Source: Micromonospora sp. WMMD882
GTDB taxonomy: Bacteria > Actinomycetota > Actinomycetes > Mycobacteriales > Micromonosporaceae
DNA: 64,000 nt
Direction: 5' to 3'
NCBI RefSeq assembly: GCF_027497255.1
Contig: NZ_CP114903.1
Coordinates: 4,712,001-4,776,000, forward strand
Program-made: the position numbers and the translations under genes
In this document: positions 8,368 through 16,822 of the stretch, piece by piece
Numbering within the stretch: position 1 is the stretch's first letter
Layout: the number at the start of each line of letters is the position of its first letter
Notes under the pieces: model-generated
Told to the model about the DNA's origin: nothing
The model's input: the letters and a program-made list of their open reading frames with translations, nothing else
The model's database searches: none

Positions 8368-9110
8368 CAGGCTGCCCTCACGAGTTTCAGCAGGGGGGAG
8401 GTCGCGCTGACCCCGAAGGTCGTCGTCCACAGCTCGGGGTCCTGCAGGTCCGCCGGTCGCCCGTCCGCGACGATCCGGCCGTTGAGCAGGACCAGGCGCG
8501 TGCAGGAGTCGACCGCCGCGACCAGGTCGTGGGTGGTCATCAGGACCGCGCGGTCCTCCCGCGCCAGACTGGTGAACAGGTCGCCCAGCAGTTCCTGGGT
8601 GGGCATGTCCAGCCCGGTGAACGGCTCGTCGAGCAGCAGGATGCTCGGCGCGAGCGCGAGCGCCCGCGCGACCAGGACGCGTTGACGTTGTCCACCGGAC
8701 AACTCACCGACCGGCCGGCGGCGCAGCCCGGTCAGCTGTACCCGGTCCATCGCCTCACCGACCGCCCGCCAGTCGCCGACGCCGGGCCGGCGGAGCAGGC
8801 CCATGCGACCGGTACGACCGGTCATCACGGCCTGCTCGACGGAGATCGGGAAGTCCCAGGTGAACTCGTGACGCTGCGGTACGTACCCGACTCCGGAACG
8901 GCCGGGGCGCGACGGCTGGCCCTCCACCGTCACCGTGCCGCCGCGGGTCCGGATCAGGGCAAGGATGGCGCGCAGCAGGGTGGTCTTCCCGGCGCCGTTG
9001 GGTCCGAGCAGCCCGACCAGCTCACCCCGGTCGAGATGCAGGCGGATGTCCCGCAGGACCGCCCGGCCACCGAGGTCCACGTCCAGCCCTTCGATGTCGA
9101 GTGCTCTCAC
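8367..9110 (-). CDS. Anchored-repeat-type ABC transporter ATP-binding protein (ZnuC-like)
   Basis: The 247-residue ATPase of the metal transporter (TIGR03771 type as I recall). It carries Walker A GPNGAGKTT (about 34-42), a Q-loop in GYVPQRHEFTWDFPISVEQ, signature ELSGGQRQRVLVARAL, Walker B ILLLDEPFTGLD and the H-loop TTHDL. The Q-loop region VPQR with DFP is typical of zinc/manganese ZnuC-MntA ATPases. Start GTG 9110 overlaps the TGA of the surface-protein gene in a GTGA junction. The longer open frame up to 9863 is out of phase with that gene and is not coding. Confidence 0.93.
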   Translation of the reverse strand: MRALDIEGLDVDLGGRAVLRDIRLHLDRGELVGLLGPNGAGKTTLLRAILALIRTRGGTVTVEGQPSRPGRSGVGYVPQRHEFTWDFPISVEQAVMTGRTGRMGLLRRPGVGDWRAVGEAMDRVQLTGLRRRPVGELSGGQRQRVLVARALALAPSILLLDEPFTGLDMPTQELLGDLFTSLAREDRAVLMTTHDLVAAVDSCTRLVLLNGRIVADGRPADLQDPELWTTTFGVSATSPLLKLVRAA

Positions 9111-10099
9111 CGCTGGTCCTCCGGCAGCGCTGCGGCGCGTTCCCGTTCGGCCCGCCGCTTCGCACCGCGTCCACGCACCAGCAGGAACACCAGTCCCCCG
9201 ACCAGCAGGACGGCCACGCCTGCCAGCGCCGCGAGCAGCACCGCCGGTGACGTGTCGGCCGGTCCGGTGGCCCCGGCCACGTCCTCGTCGGCCGGCGCCG
9301 GCTCGGCCGCCGCGGGGATGTCCGCGGTGGCCGCGTACGCCTCGTCGGCGCTGGTGGCGTCGCCCACGGCGAAGCGCAGCGTACGGGTCGCCGAGACCGT
9401 CTCGCCGTTGACCAGGTCGGCCGACGCGCGTACGGCGACCAGGTAGACGCCGGGTGCGCTGAACACCCAGTTGGCGTGGGTGTGGGTGTTGACCGCGGCC
9501 CAGAAGGGCTGGGCCTTCGGGTCGGTGGATCGCCACAGCGGCTGCGGGGCGGTGAAGTTGCCCGCCTGGAGATAGGTCGTGAGGCTTCCGGGCCCGCGTA
9601 CGCCGAGCAGGGTCAGGGTGACGCCGCGGTCGATGGTCTGCATCACCCGGGGGTCCTGGGTGTTCCAGCCGAGCCACACGATGTCGGGGTTCTGGACCTG
9701 CGGCACCACGTATACCCGCTTGCCGGCGTCGACGCCGAGGAAGGCGTACGCCTGGTCGTCCGGGACGGTCTGCAGTGCGGCGTCGGAAACCCGGAGCAGG
9801 ACCTCGTCCGGGTTGCGCCACACCGGTCGCTCCTGGGTGCCGTCGTGGATCAGCACCGTCCATCGGTCGTCGACGTAGCGGGGGCCGATGTCGACGTGTC
9901 CGGTGGCGAGTTCCGTCCGGCCGGCGGCGAGTGGCTGGTCGGCGGCGATCGACTGGCCGAGGCCCGGTGTCGGTTCAGCGGCCCGCGCCGGAGCCGGGAG
10001 CGCCGACAGCACGAGCAGCGCGGCCAGTGCGAGCCGTGGGACGGTGGTACCGGGGCGCCGGCCGAACAGCGTCCGTCCGGTCGTCACTGTTTTCTCCAT
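9107..10099 (-). CDS. Transporter-associated membrane-anchored TIGR03769 surface protein (TIGR03773-type)
   Basis: A 330-residue surface protein embedded in the metal-transporter operon. It has a signal peptide (LALAALLVLSALPAPARA), one choice-of-anchor M domain (about 60-250, with LATGHVDIGPRYVDDRW, VVPQVQNPDIVWLGWNTQ and NTHTHANWVFSAPGVYLV), an Ala/Pro-rich spacer, a C-terminal transmembrane helix and a basic tail RGRGAKRRAERER. No LPxTG is seen, so anchoring is by the membrane helix. It probably binds metal or a partner at the cell surface and passes it to the importer; the mechanism is unknown. ATG 10099 shares its base with the upstream TGA. Confidence 0.88.
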   Translation of the reverse strand: MEKTVTTGRTLFGRRPGTTVPRLALAALLVLSALPAPARAAEPTPGLGQSIAADQPLAAGRTELATGHVDIGPRYVDDRWTVLIHDGTQERPVWRNPDEVLLRVSDAALQTVPDDQAYAFLGVDAGKRVYVVPQVQNPDIVWLGWNTQDPRVMQTIDRGVTLTLLGVRGPGSLTTYLQAGNFTAPQPLWRSTDPKAQPFWAAVNTHTHANWVFSAPGVYLVAVRASADLVNGETVSATRTLRFAVGDATSADEAYAATADIPAAAEPAPADEDVAGATGPADTSPAVLLAALAGVAVLLVGGLVFLLVRGRGAKRRAERERAAALPEDQR

Positions 10100-11685
10100 C
10101 AGTTGTCTCCGGTCAGGCAGTCGTGCAGGGAGTCGGCGTTGAACCGCATCATCTGCGTGTACGTGGTGACGTCCCGGTCGAAGGTGTCGCCGTAGATCGG
10201 GCAGACCCGCAGCCCCTGTTCACGGGCCACCTCGGTCAGGGTGGTGGACCGGGCGGCCAGGTTCGGTTCCAGGAAGACGGCGGGGATCCTCAGGTTGCGG
10301 ATCGTCTCGGTGAGCCGGCGGCGATCGGCGAGACTCGGCTCGGTGGCGGGGTTCGGAGTGACGAAGCCGGAGATCTGGATTCCGTACGCCTGGCCCAGGT
10401 AGCCGAACGCGTCGTGGGTGCTGACCAGGTGACGCCGCGACGCCGGGATCCGGGCGACGGTCTCCCGGACGTAGGTGTCGACCTTCTCCAGTTCCCGGAT
10501 GTAGGCGGAGGCGTTCGCACGGTAGACCGTCGCTCCCCGGGGGTCGACCCGGATCAGGGTGTCCCGGATCAGTTCCACGTAGGAGATGGCGTTGCGGACG
10601 TTCTGCCACAGGTGCGGGTCGATCTCGCCGTGCACGTGCTTGCCGAGGACCGCCTGCGGAAGCTGGTGGACCGGGGCGCCGGGCCGACCGAGGAACCGGA
10701 ACCGGCGGTCGCCGGGCACCTCGCGCAGCGCCTTGTTCGGTACCTCGATGACGGTGGTGGTCGGGTCGTGCACCCGCTGACTGGCCTCGCCGCTGCCTTC
10801 CGGGTCGGCGAACAGGTAGAGCCGCCGCTCGTCGAGGTCGACGGTGACGTCGGCGTGCCCGGAGTCGAGTACGGTCGCTCCGGTCATGCCCGGCACCGAG
10901 CGCGGATCCACCCCGACGGCGAAGGTGAACGCCTGCTCGCCCAGCGGGACGGGCGCCGTGTCGGGGGTGACCGCCAACTGTGCCCGCATGGTCAGCCGGT
11001 AGACGCCCGGCTTGGTGAACGCCCAGCTCATGTGCGTGTGCGCGTCGGGTGGCAGCGTGGCGGTGTCGTCCCGGTACCCGTTGGCGGCGTCGAACCCGTC
11101 GCCCGAGTCGACGTAGAACGACGGGTTGCCGAACGACTCGGTCAGGTACGCGAACACCCGACCCGGCCCGTCCGCCGCGGTCGCGCTGAGCAGGACGTCC
11201 GAGGAGCGGTTCGCGCCCTGCGCCGCCCCGGTGCCGCGCACCCGCATGCCCAGCCAGATGGTGTCCAGCGACACGTCCTCGACCAGCGGGATGATCTCCG
11301 CGGCGTACTTCACCGCTCCCTCGGCCAGGGAGATGTTCGGTACGCCGTCGCGCAGGTTCGCGTCCAGCGCCTTGATGACGGCCTGCTCTTCCAGGAGCAG
11401 GTAGTTGCTGAACGCGACGTCGGCGTAGACCACGTCGCGGACGTCCCGCAGGGACGGCTCGTAGCTGTGCGGATCGGCGCCGTCCGGCACCAACGAACTC
11501 ACCGCCACCCGACCACCACCGACGTTGCTCACCAGGTCCCGCAGGATTCCGGTGGTGGTGACGACCTGGACCCGCTCGTCGTTCGCGCTCAGTGCCACCT
11601 CCGAGCGGCAACCGGTGCCCAGCAGGACGATCAGCAGCGCCGGTACGAGCATCCGCCACCCCGTGCGCGACAGGTGGACCGTCAC
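10099..11685 (-). CDS. Zinc-type ABC substrate-binding lipoprotein with inserted, permuted TIGR03769 domain
   Basis: A 528-residue lipoprotein of the ZnuA/cluster 9 class (TIGR03772 as I recall). Lipobox LLGTGC (Cys26); N lobe about 38-135 with metal ligand His73 in DGADPHSYEPS; C lobe from about 350 with His358 (EIDPHLWQN), His424 (STHDAFGYLG) and Asp500 (IYGDTFDRD), the usual zinc/manganese ligand pattern. Between the lobes, residues about 140-345 are a TIGR03769-like domain whose halves are swapped: the IWLG...HTHMSWAF half comes before the LDSGHADVTVDLDERR half. Start GTG 11685 overlaps the preceding TGA (GTGA). It should deliver zinc to the adjacent permease. Confidence 0.92.
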   Translation of the reverse strand: MTVHLSRTGWRMLVPALLIVLLGTGCRSEVALSANDERVQVVTTTGILRDLVSNVGGGRVAVSSLVPDGADPHSYEPSLRDVRDVVYADVAFSNYLLLEEQAVIKALDANLRDGVPNISLAEGAVKYAAEIIPLVEDVSLDTIWLGMRVRGTGAAQGANRSSDVLLSATAADGPGRVFAYLTESFGNPSFYVDSGDGFDAANGYRDDTATLPPDAHTHMSWAFTKPGVYRLTMRAQLAVTPDTAPVPLGEQAFTFAVGVDPRSVPGMTGATVLDSGHADVTVDLDERRLYLFADPEGSGEASQRVHDPTTTVIEVPNKALREVPGDRRFRFLGRPGAPVHQLPQAVLGKHVHGEIDPHLWQNVRNAISYVELIRDTLIRVDPRGATVYRANASAYIRELEKVDTYVRETVARIPASRRHLVSTHDAFGYLGQAYGIQISGFVTPNPATEPSLADRRRLTETIRNLRIPAVFLEPNLAARSTTLTEVAREQGLRVCPIYGDTFDRDVTTYTQMMRFNADSLHDCLTGDN

Positions 11686-13283
11686 GCGGACACCCCGCCG
11701 GGCGGATCGGGCAGGACGGTGTGCCGGCGACGGGCGAACACCACAAGCAGGGCGCCGACCGCCACCAGGACGATGCCGGCCGCCGCGGCCGTCAGCACCC
11801 AACCGGCACCGGTACGCGGCAGGGGCCCGCCGCCACCCTGATCCGCACCGCCGTCCCCGGAGCCGGTGCCGGCCACCGAGCCGAAGCCGCTGTTCGGGTC
11901 GGTGCTGTCGCCGACGGCGATGGTGAGGGTCTTCGTGTCGGTGACCGACTTGCCGGCGGTGGTGGTGCCGCTCATCTGCACCGCGAGGCGGTAGAGGCCG
12001 GGCTTGGCGAACGCCCAGTTGCCGTGCGCGTGGGTGTTGAGCGGGATGCTCAGCTGCTGCGGGAACGGCTTGGCGGAGTCGAACAGCACGTCCGCCTTGC
12101 CGAACGAGCCGGTGAGGAACAGGGCGTACCGGCCGGGCCCGGTGACCCCCTTCAGCGTCCAGGTGACGTTGCCCTTGACGCCGGACACGACCGTCTCGTG
12201 CTGGGTGTTCCAGCCGGGCCAGACGATGCCCGCCTGCTGCGACTGCGGCAGCAGCCACACCGTGTCACCCTGTTCGCCGAGGAAGTCGGCGTCGGCCGGC
12301 ACGGTGATCTTCGCGTTGTCCTTGACGTGCAGCACCACGTCGGCGGTCTCCCGCCAGACCGGAGGGCTGGTCCGGTCGTCCTTGATCCGGATCGTCCAGC
12401 TGTTTCCGGACAGTTGCGGGCCCATGTCGACGTGCCCGTCGGCGATCACCTGGCGGGCGCCGGTCGCGGGCGCTGCTGCCTTCGCGGGCGGCGCGGCGGC
12501 GGGCTTCGGCGCGGCTTCCGGCTTCGGTGCGGCGGGGGGTGGGGGTGCGGCCAGTTGCCGCGTTGCCGACTGCCCGCCGGGCCGCGCCGCCGGCTGGGGC
12601 AGGGCCGGCAGCGGAGCCTGTCCACCGGGGCTGATGGCCGGCACACGTACCCGGTACGTCGCGTCGGCGCTGACCTTCCGGCCCGAGCGCAGGGTGGCCG
12701 AGCCGGTCAGGGTGAGCCGGTAGTCGCCTGTTGCGTCGAAGGCCCAGACCACACCGCCGGTACGCGTGCCCACCGGTAGCTGCGCCGTCTGCGGCACGCC
12801 GGGGCGGCTGCCGAGTATCGGGCTCGCCCCGCCGATACCGGCCAGGGCGTAGGCGGTGAAGTGACCGGGCCCCTCGACCGAGCGCAGGGTGAGGGCCACC
12901 GTGTCGTCGGTGACGACACCCGGGCGTACCCCGGTGGTGTCCAAGGCCGGAAAGCCGGTGTCGCCGGCGGCCAGTGACCACACCGGCTGGCCCGGCGCGC
13001 CGAGGAAGGCGAAAACCTTCCCGGCCGGCACCCGGCCGGCCAGGCCGCCGTCCGGGCCGAGCACCACATCGGCTGGGTCGTGCCCCGGCGCGTCGCCGGC
13101 CACCTGCGCGGCATCCCGGATGCGCAGCGACATCGAGTCACCGCCGAGCGTCACCGCGACCAGGTCCGCGCCGGCCGCGGTGACCACGGAAGGTTCGGCC
13201 GCCGCCGGCGTCGCCCCGGCGGCCAGCGCCAGAACGGCCATGGCCAGGCCGGCGGCGCCGACACGCATACTTCTCGTCCTCAT
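11682..13283 (-). CDS. Sortase-anchored protein with two TIGR03769 / choice-of-anchor M domains
   Basis: A 533-residue wall protein: signal peptide (1-28), a divergent TIGR03769 domain (about 33-215), an Ala/Pro/Lys linker (about 220-270), a second, canonical domain (about 273-450, with ADGHVDMGPQLSGNSW, WLLPQSQQAGIVWPGWNTQ and NTHAHGNWAFAKPGLYRL), and a C-terminal sorting signal: LPRTG at 488-492, hydrophobic helix, then ARRR. A class-type sortase should link it to peptidoglycan, holding it across the wall. It lies between the WxL-associated gene and the binding protein with 4-base overlaps on both sides. Confidence 0.9.
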   Translation of the reverse strand: MRTRSMRVGAAGLAMAVLALAAGATPAAAEPSVVTAAGADLVAVTLGGDSMSLRIRDAAQVAGDAPGHDPADVVLGPDGGLAGRVPAGKVFAFLGAPGQPVWSLAAGDTGFPALDTTGVRPGVVTDDTVALTLRSVEGPGHFTAYALAGIGGASPILGSRPGVPQTAQLPVGTRTGGVVWAFDATGDYRLTLTGSATLRSGRKVSADATYRVRVPAISPGGQAPLPALPQPAARPGGQSATRQLAAPPPPAAPKPEAAPKPAAAPPAKAAAPATGARQVIADGHVDMGPQLSGNSWTIRIKDDRTSPPVWRETADVVLHVKDNAKITVPADADFLGEQGDTVWLLPQSQQAGIVWPGWNTQHETVVSGVKGNVTWTLKGVTGPGRYALFLTGSFGKADVLFDSAKPFPQQLSIPLNTHAHGNWAFAKPGLYRLAVQMSGTTTAGKSVTDTKTLTIAVGDSTDPNSGFGSVAGTGSGDGGADQGGGGPLPRTGAGWVLTAAAAGIVLVAVGALLVVFARRRHTVLPDPPGGVSA

Positions 13284-14398
13284 TGCTTGCTCCCCAGGCG
13301 AGGTGGCGTTAAGTCCTGCCGCGAGGTCCGGTCGTCGATCGTCGCGGAGTCGTTCGGGTCGGTCTGCCGGCTGGCCTCGGCGCGGCCCTCCTCCCGGGCG
13401 GCTGCCAGCGCCTGCGCGACCTGTCGGGCCCGTCGGCGGCGGGCGGCCACCAGTGCCCAGCCGACGAGGGCCAGCAGCGCCAGCAGGACCAGCTGCGGCC
13501 AGGGCACCGCCCAGACGGTGGTCTGCGCCGTGCCGCCCTGCGGCGGCGGGTCGAGAACCTGGTCACCCACGGTGGCAGGTGTGACGGCGGCGCTCGCGGT
13601 CAGCCGGAACAGCGGCGGGACGCCCGTCATGCGTACGGTGGTGATCAACTCGCCGCCGGGCAGGATCTCCGGTAGGGCCGCGGCGTCGATCGAGCGCCGA
13701 CCGACGCCGAACGGGCCGGCCGCGGTGAGCGTGGGCTGCCCGGTGAGCCGGACGTTGCCGGTGTTGCGGATGGTGAAGGTCGCGGTCAGCGTGCCCCCGC
13801 CGAGGGGGTTCAGCGAGCCGGCGTGCCGTACCCGGAGATTCTTGACGGTGAGCGCGGGTCGCAGCTCACCGGTGACCCGCAGGTAGATGCGCGCGCCGAC
13901 CCGGTGGTCCACGGCGACCTGGTTGCCCTGGGCGTCCGCCGTGGTGGCGGCGAGCGAGGCGACGATCCCTCCGGCGTGGTCCCCGGGTGTGGCGTTGGCC
14001 GGCACGGTGAGGGTGAACGGGACGTTCAACCGGGATGTCGACGGGATGGTCAGGGTCCGCTGGGTGAAGCGCACCCAGGCGCCGACGTCGGTGGGTCGCC
14101 GGTCACCGGCCAGCAGGTCGAACCCGCCCTGTGTGGTGGTGAACGCGTCGCTGGCGTAGAGGTTCAGGGTGAGCGGGCGTGCCGAGTGGTTGGTGACCGC
14201 GACGTAGTCGGTGAGGGTGGCGCCGGGGTCGAGCTTGTAGGCGAACGCCGGCCGACCGTTCGGACCCTTCGCGGTCGACGGTGCCACCCCCCAGGTCACG
14301 ACGGACGGCGCAGAAGCTGCGGGAGACGCCGGTGTAGGTGGCGTCGGGGCCGCACCGAGCAGGGCGATGCCGATGGCGACGGCGGCGAGCAGGCGCAT
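13280..14398 (-). CDS. WxL-associated (DUF916-like) membrane-anchored surface protein
   Basis: A 372-residue exported protein with a signal peptide, an immunoglobulin-like domain of the DUF916 / WxL-interacting type (about 35-190, with VTNHSARPLTLNLYASDAF and NVPFTLTVPANATPGDHAGG), a second domain (about 190-290), one transmembrane helix near 305-327 and a basic Arg-rich tail. DUF916 proteins usually pair with WxL-domain proteins at the peptidoglycan; the adjacent 14525-15997 gene has a WxL-like C terminus. This points to a surface complex feeding the metal transporter. No catalytic motif is visible. Confidence 0.75.
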   Translation of the reverse strand: MRLLAAVAIGIALLGAAPTPPTPASPAASAPSVVTWGVAPSTAKGPNGRPAFAYKLDPGATLTDYVAVTNHSARPLTLNLYASDAFTTTQGGFDLLAGDRRPTDVGAWVRFTQRTLTIPSTSRLNVPFTLTVPANATPGDHAGGIVASLAATTADAQGNQVAVDHRVGARIYLRVTGELRPALTVKNLRVRHAGSLNPLGGGTLTATFTIRNTGNVRLTGQPTLTAAGPFGVGRRSIDAAALPEILPGGELITTVRMTGVPPLFRLTASAAVTPATVGDQVLDPPPQGGTAQTTVWAVPWPQLVLLALLALVGWALVAARRRRARQVAQALAAAREEGRAEASRQTDPNDSATIDDRTSRQDLTPPRLGSKQ

Positions 14399-14401
14399 GG
14401 C

Positions 14402-14414
14402 GGAGACGGTTTCC
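14402..14414 (-). promoter_or_regulatory. Weak Zur-like 13-mer just before the DUF916-like gene
   Basis: GGAGACGGTTTCC matches 10 of 13 positions of the core palindrome, but lies only a few bases from the start codon where a ribosome site is expected. It may be chance; a match of similar quality occurs inside kdpD. Confidence 0.2.
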
Positions 14415-14524
14415 GTTCCTCAGGGTGCGAGAGGTGAGGCGGGTGGGCGGGTCGCGGCAACGGCCCACCCACCCGCGACCGTCCAGCGGCCGGCTCGTCG
14501 CCGGTCGCCGGACGGGTCAGGCGA

Positions 14525-15997
14525 TCAGATCGCGGTGAGGGTGAGGGTTGCGGTGTAGGTTCCCGCGGCCGTCTCGGTGGGCAGGCTCAGTCGCAGCCCT
14601 GCACCGAGCTGTGCGGTACCCCGACCGGCGCCGCCCGGCGCCGAACCCAGCACCGCGCTGTTGCCGAGGCCGCCGCCGGTTCCGACGACGTACGGCGCCA
14701 CCTCCGGGCCCGGCACGACACCCTGCCCGGAACCCTGGGCCAGCACCCGGGGGCTCCAGCCGAGGTAGCCGGAGCTGAACGTCGCACCGCCCGGACCGGT
14801 GAAGTCGGCCGGGATCTGGCCGGACGCGCTCCAACCCGGTTGGCCGGCGCGGGTGTCGGTCACCGTGACCGGCCGGAGTTCACCGTTGCTCTCCCACCGG
14901 TCGCCACCTGCGTTGAGCTGTGCGGGCGGCAGCACCACGGCCCGGTCGTCCGGGTCGACGCTGATCACCAGAGCGCCCTGAGTCTCGTCGATCGACGCGG
15001 TGATCGTCTGTGAGGTGCCCGGCTCCTGCGGCGGGAATGCCACCCACAACGTCACCGGTTCGCTGCTCGCGACCACACTGTGGCCGTCGCCGTACAGCTT
15101 GGCCACGTATTCGCAGGCGTTGAGCTCCCGGGTCGCGGTGAAGGAGTAGCTCGCGCCGGCCTCACCCGGGACGATGGTCCAGTCGTCCGCACCGGGGCAC
15201 CTGCTGAACCAGTGGTAGTGGTCCAGCTCGGTCTGTGGGGTCTGCACCGCGTTGAGCGTGACGGTGTCGTTGGGCTGGTACTCGTCGGCCATGCCACTGA
15301 CCGACAGACTCACCTCCGGCCCGCCGCCGGACAGCTCGCCGACGACGAACGAGTAGTCGACCGGCCCGGTGCTGACCGTCGTGCCGTTGGTCAGCGTGGC
15401 GTCGGCCTGGAACTTCAGCGTGTAGTTGCCCAGCGCGCTGAACGCCCAGTTCGAGTGCGCGTGGGTGGGCACCGGCACGTCGATCGCGTCCGGCAACCCG
15501 TCGTCGGAGCGGAACTTGATGACCGGATTGGCGAACGAGTCCTGCGTGTACAGCGTGACGTTGCCCGGTCCCTGCACGTCGACCAGGCTAAGCCGCACCT
15601 TGTTGCCCTCGAAGACTCCCGTCTTCAGGGTGGTGGTGTTCCAGCCCGGCCAGAGCAGGTCCGGGTCCTGGGTCAGCGGCAGCAGCCAGACCTGGCTGCC
15701 CGCGGGCCCGAGGAAGGCGAACCGGGGATCGGCGGGAACGGCCATGGCCGCCTCCGGCAGCACCTGGAACGTCACGTCCGCCGGATCCCGCTTCACCGGG
15801 GAGCTGCCCGTGTCGTCATTGACCTTCAACGACAGCGCACCACCCTCGTAGTGCACGTCGACCGCGTCGGTGTGCCCCTTGGAGAGCACCACCTTCTCGG
15901 CCGCCGACGCGGCGGTGGGCGCCAGCAACGTGCCGGCGACCACCACCGCCCCGGCCATCAGGGCCGCGAAGCCGCGAGCCCTCCCTGTCACATTCAT
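14525..15997 (-). CDS. Exported TIGR03769 protein with Ig-like and WxL-like C-terminal domains
   Basis: A 490-residue surface protein without a membrane anchor. After a signal peptide (GFAALMAGAVVVAGTLLAPT) comes a TIGR03769 domain (about 34-225: LSKGHTDAVDVHYEGGALSL, VWLLPLTQDPDLLWPGWNTT, PTHAHSNWAFSALGNYTL), an Ig-like segment (about 230-330) and a C-terminal domain (about 335-490) resembling WxL domains, with VTVTDTRAGQPGWSASGQI and an ending ETAAGTYTATLTLTAI. WxL domains bind peptidoglycan non-covalently. ATG 15997 directly follows AGGGGAGGA; the in-frame GTG at 15991 has better spacing and may be the real start. Forty-eight bases separate it from rpsN, so it may belong to the same transcript. 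Confidence 0.82.
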   Translation of the reverse strand: MNVTGRARGFAALMAGAVVVAGTLLAPTAASAAEKVVLSKGHTDAVDVHYEGGALSLKVNDDTGSSPVKRDPADVTFQVLPEAAMAVPADPRFAFLGPAGSQVWLLPLTQDPDLLWPGWNTTTLKTGVFEGNKVRLSLVDVQGPGNVTLYTQDSFANPVIKFRSDDGLPDAIDVPVPTHAHSNWAFSALGNYTLKFQADATLTNGTTVSTGPVDYSFVVGELSGGGPEVSLSVSGMADEYQPNDTVTLNAVQTPQTELDHYHWFSRCPGADDWTIVPGEAGASYSFTATRELNACEYVAKLYGDGHSVVASSEPVTLWVAFPPQEPGTSQTITASIDETQGALVISVDPDDRAVVLPPAQLNAGGDRWESNGELRPVTVTDTRAGQPGWSASGQIPADFTGPGGATFSSGYLGWSPRVLAQGSGQGVVPGPEVAPYVVGTGGGLGNSAVLGSAPGGAGRGTAQLGAGLRLSLPTETAAGTYTATLTLTAI

Positions 15998-16045
15998 TCC
16001 TCCCCTTTCACCCCGCGCCTACGCGCGGTGGTATCTGTGGTGAGA

Positions 16046-16351
16046 TCACCACGACGCCTTGCGTATCCCGGGGAGCTCGCCGCGTAGGGCCAGCTCGCGG
16101 AAGCGCACCCGGGACAGTCCGAACCGGGACAGCACCCCGCGCGGACGGCCGTCGATCTGGTCCCGTGACCGCAGCCGTACCGGGCTGGAGTCCGGTGGCA
16201 GCCGGCTGAGCCGGCGGGCCGTCTTGGCGCGTACGTCCGGGTCGGTGTCCGGATGGGCGACCACCCGCTTGAGTTCCGTCCGCGCCGGGGCGTGCCGGGC
16301 TACCAGTTTTTCGCGGCGGGCTTGCCGGTTGACCAGGCTTTTCTTGGCCAT
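16046..16351 (-). CDS. rpsN: 30S ribosomal protein S14, zinc-independent paralogue
   Basis: A 101-residue S14 of the long, cysteine-free type ([17 protein letters not shown]... ending LRGELPGIRKASW). It lacks the CxxC-CxxC zinc ribbon of the short S14, so it can replace the zinc-binding copy in 30S subunits when zinc is scarce. It is the third gene of rpmB-rpmG-rpsN behind a perfect Zur palindrome; ATG 16351 shares its base with the rpmG stop. Confidence 0.95.
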   Translation of the reverse strand: MAKKSLVNRQARREKLVARHAPARTELKRVVAHPDTDPDVRAKTARRLSRLPPDSSPVRLRSRDQIDGRPRGVLSRFGLSRVRFRELALRGELPGIRKASW

Positions 16352-16518
16352 CAGCGGGCCTCGCGGAACTCGACGTGGCGGCGCGCGATCGGGTCGTACT
16401 TGCGCAGCGAGAGGCGGTCCGGGTCGTTGCGGCGGTTCTTGCGGGTGACGTAGGTGTAGCCGGTGCCTGCGGTGCTGCGCAGCCGCACGATCGGGCGGAC
16501 GTCGGTCTGGCGGGCCAT
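16351..16518 (-). CDS. rpmG: 50S ribosomal protein L33, zinc-independent paralogue
   Basis: A 55-residue L33 ([19 protein letters not shown]..., ending HVEFREAR). The cysteines of zinc-binding L33 are absent: RPIVRLR and YDPIARRH occupy those places. It substitutes for the zinc form during starvation, releasing metal. Overlaps at both ends (ATG 16518 with the rpmB stop, TGA with the rpsN start) show tight coupling. Confidence 0.95.
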   Translation of the reverse strand: MARQTDVRPIVRLRSTAGTGYTYVTRKNRRNDPDRLSLRKYDPIARRHVEFREAR

Positions 16519-16754
16519 CAGAGCTTCACCCCTCGGGCGCGCAGCTCGGCGACGACCTTCTCGATGCCCTTGCGGTCCACGGTCTTGAGTGCCTTCGCGG
16601 TCAGGGTGAGGTTGACCCACCGTCGCTCGGACGGCAGCCAGTAACGGTGGTTCTGCAGGTTCGGGTTCCACCGGCGGCGGGTGCGCCGGTGGGAGTGGGA
16701 CACGGCGTTGCCGAAGCTCGGCTTCGCGCCGGTGACGTCGCAGCGTCGGGACAC
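16518..16754 (-). CDS. rpmB: 50S ribosomal protein L28, zinc-independent paralogue
   Basis: A 78-residue L28 ([29 protein letters not shown]). It keeps only Cys5; the partner cysteines of zinc-binding L28 are replaced, so no four-ligand zinc site can form. First gene of the zinc-sparing ribosomal operon, 35 bases downstream of a perfect GAAAACGGTTTTC palindrome. Confidence 0.95.
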   Translation of the reverse strand: MSRRCDVTGAKPSFGNAVSHSHRRTRRRWNPNLQNHRYWLPSERRWVNLTLTAKALKTVDRKGIEKVVAELRARGVKL

Positions 16755-16788
16755 GGTGCTCGCTCCTTGATGAGATCCATACGGTAAC

Positions 16789-16801
16789 GAAAACGGTTTT
16801 C
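16789..16801 (-). promoter_or_regulatory. Zur operator upstream of rpmB-rpmG-rpsN
   Basis: GAAAACGGTTTTC is a perfect 6-1-6 palindrome 35 bases upstream of rpmB and also faces the 3' end of the wHTH regulator gene. It agrees with known actinobacterial Zur boxes of the TGAAAATGATTTTCA kind, and this gene set is a classical Zur target. Confidence 0.8.
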
Positions 16802-16822
16802 AGTCTTACATCAGCCGTTCGG

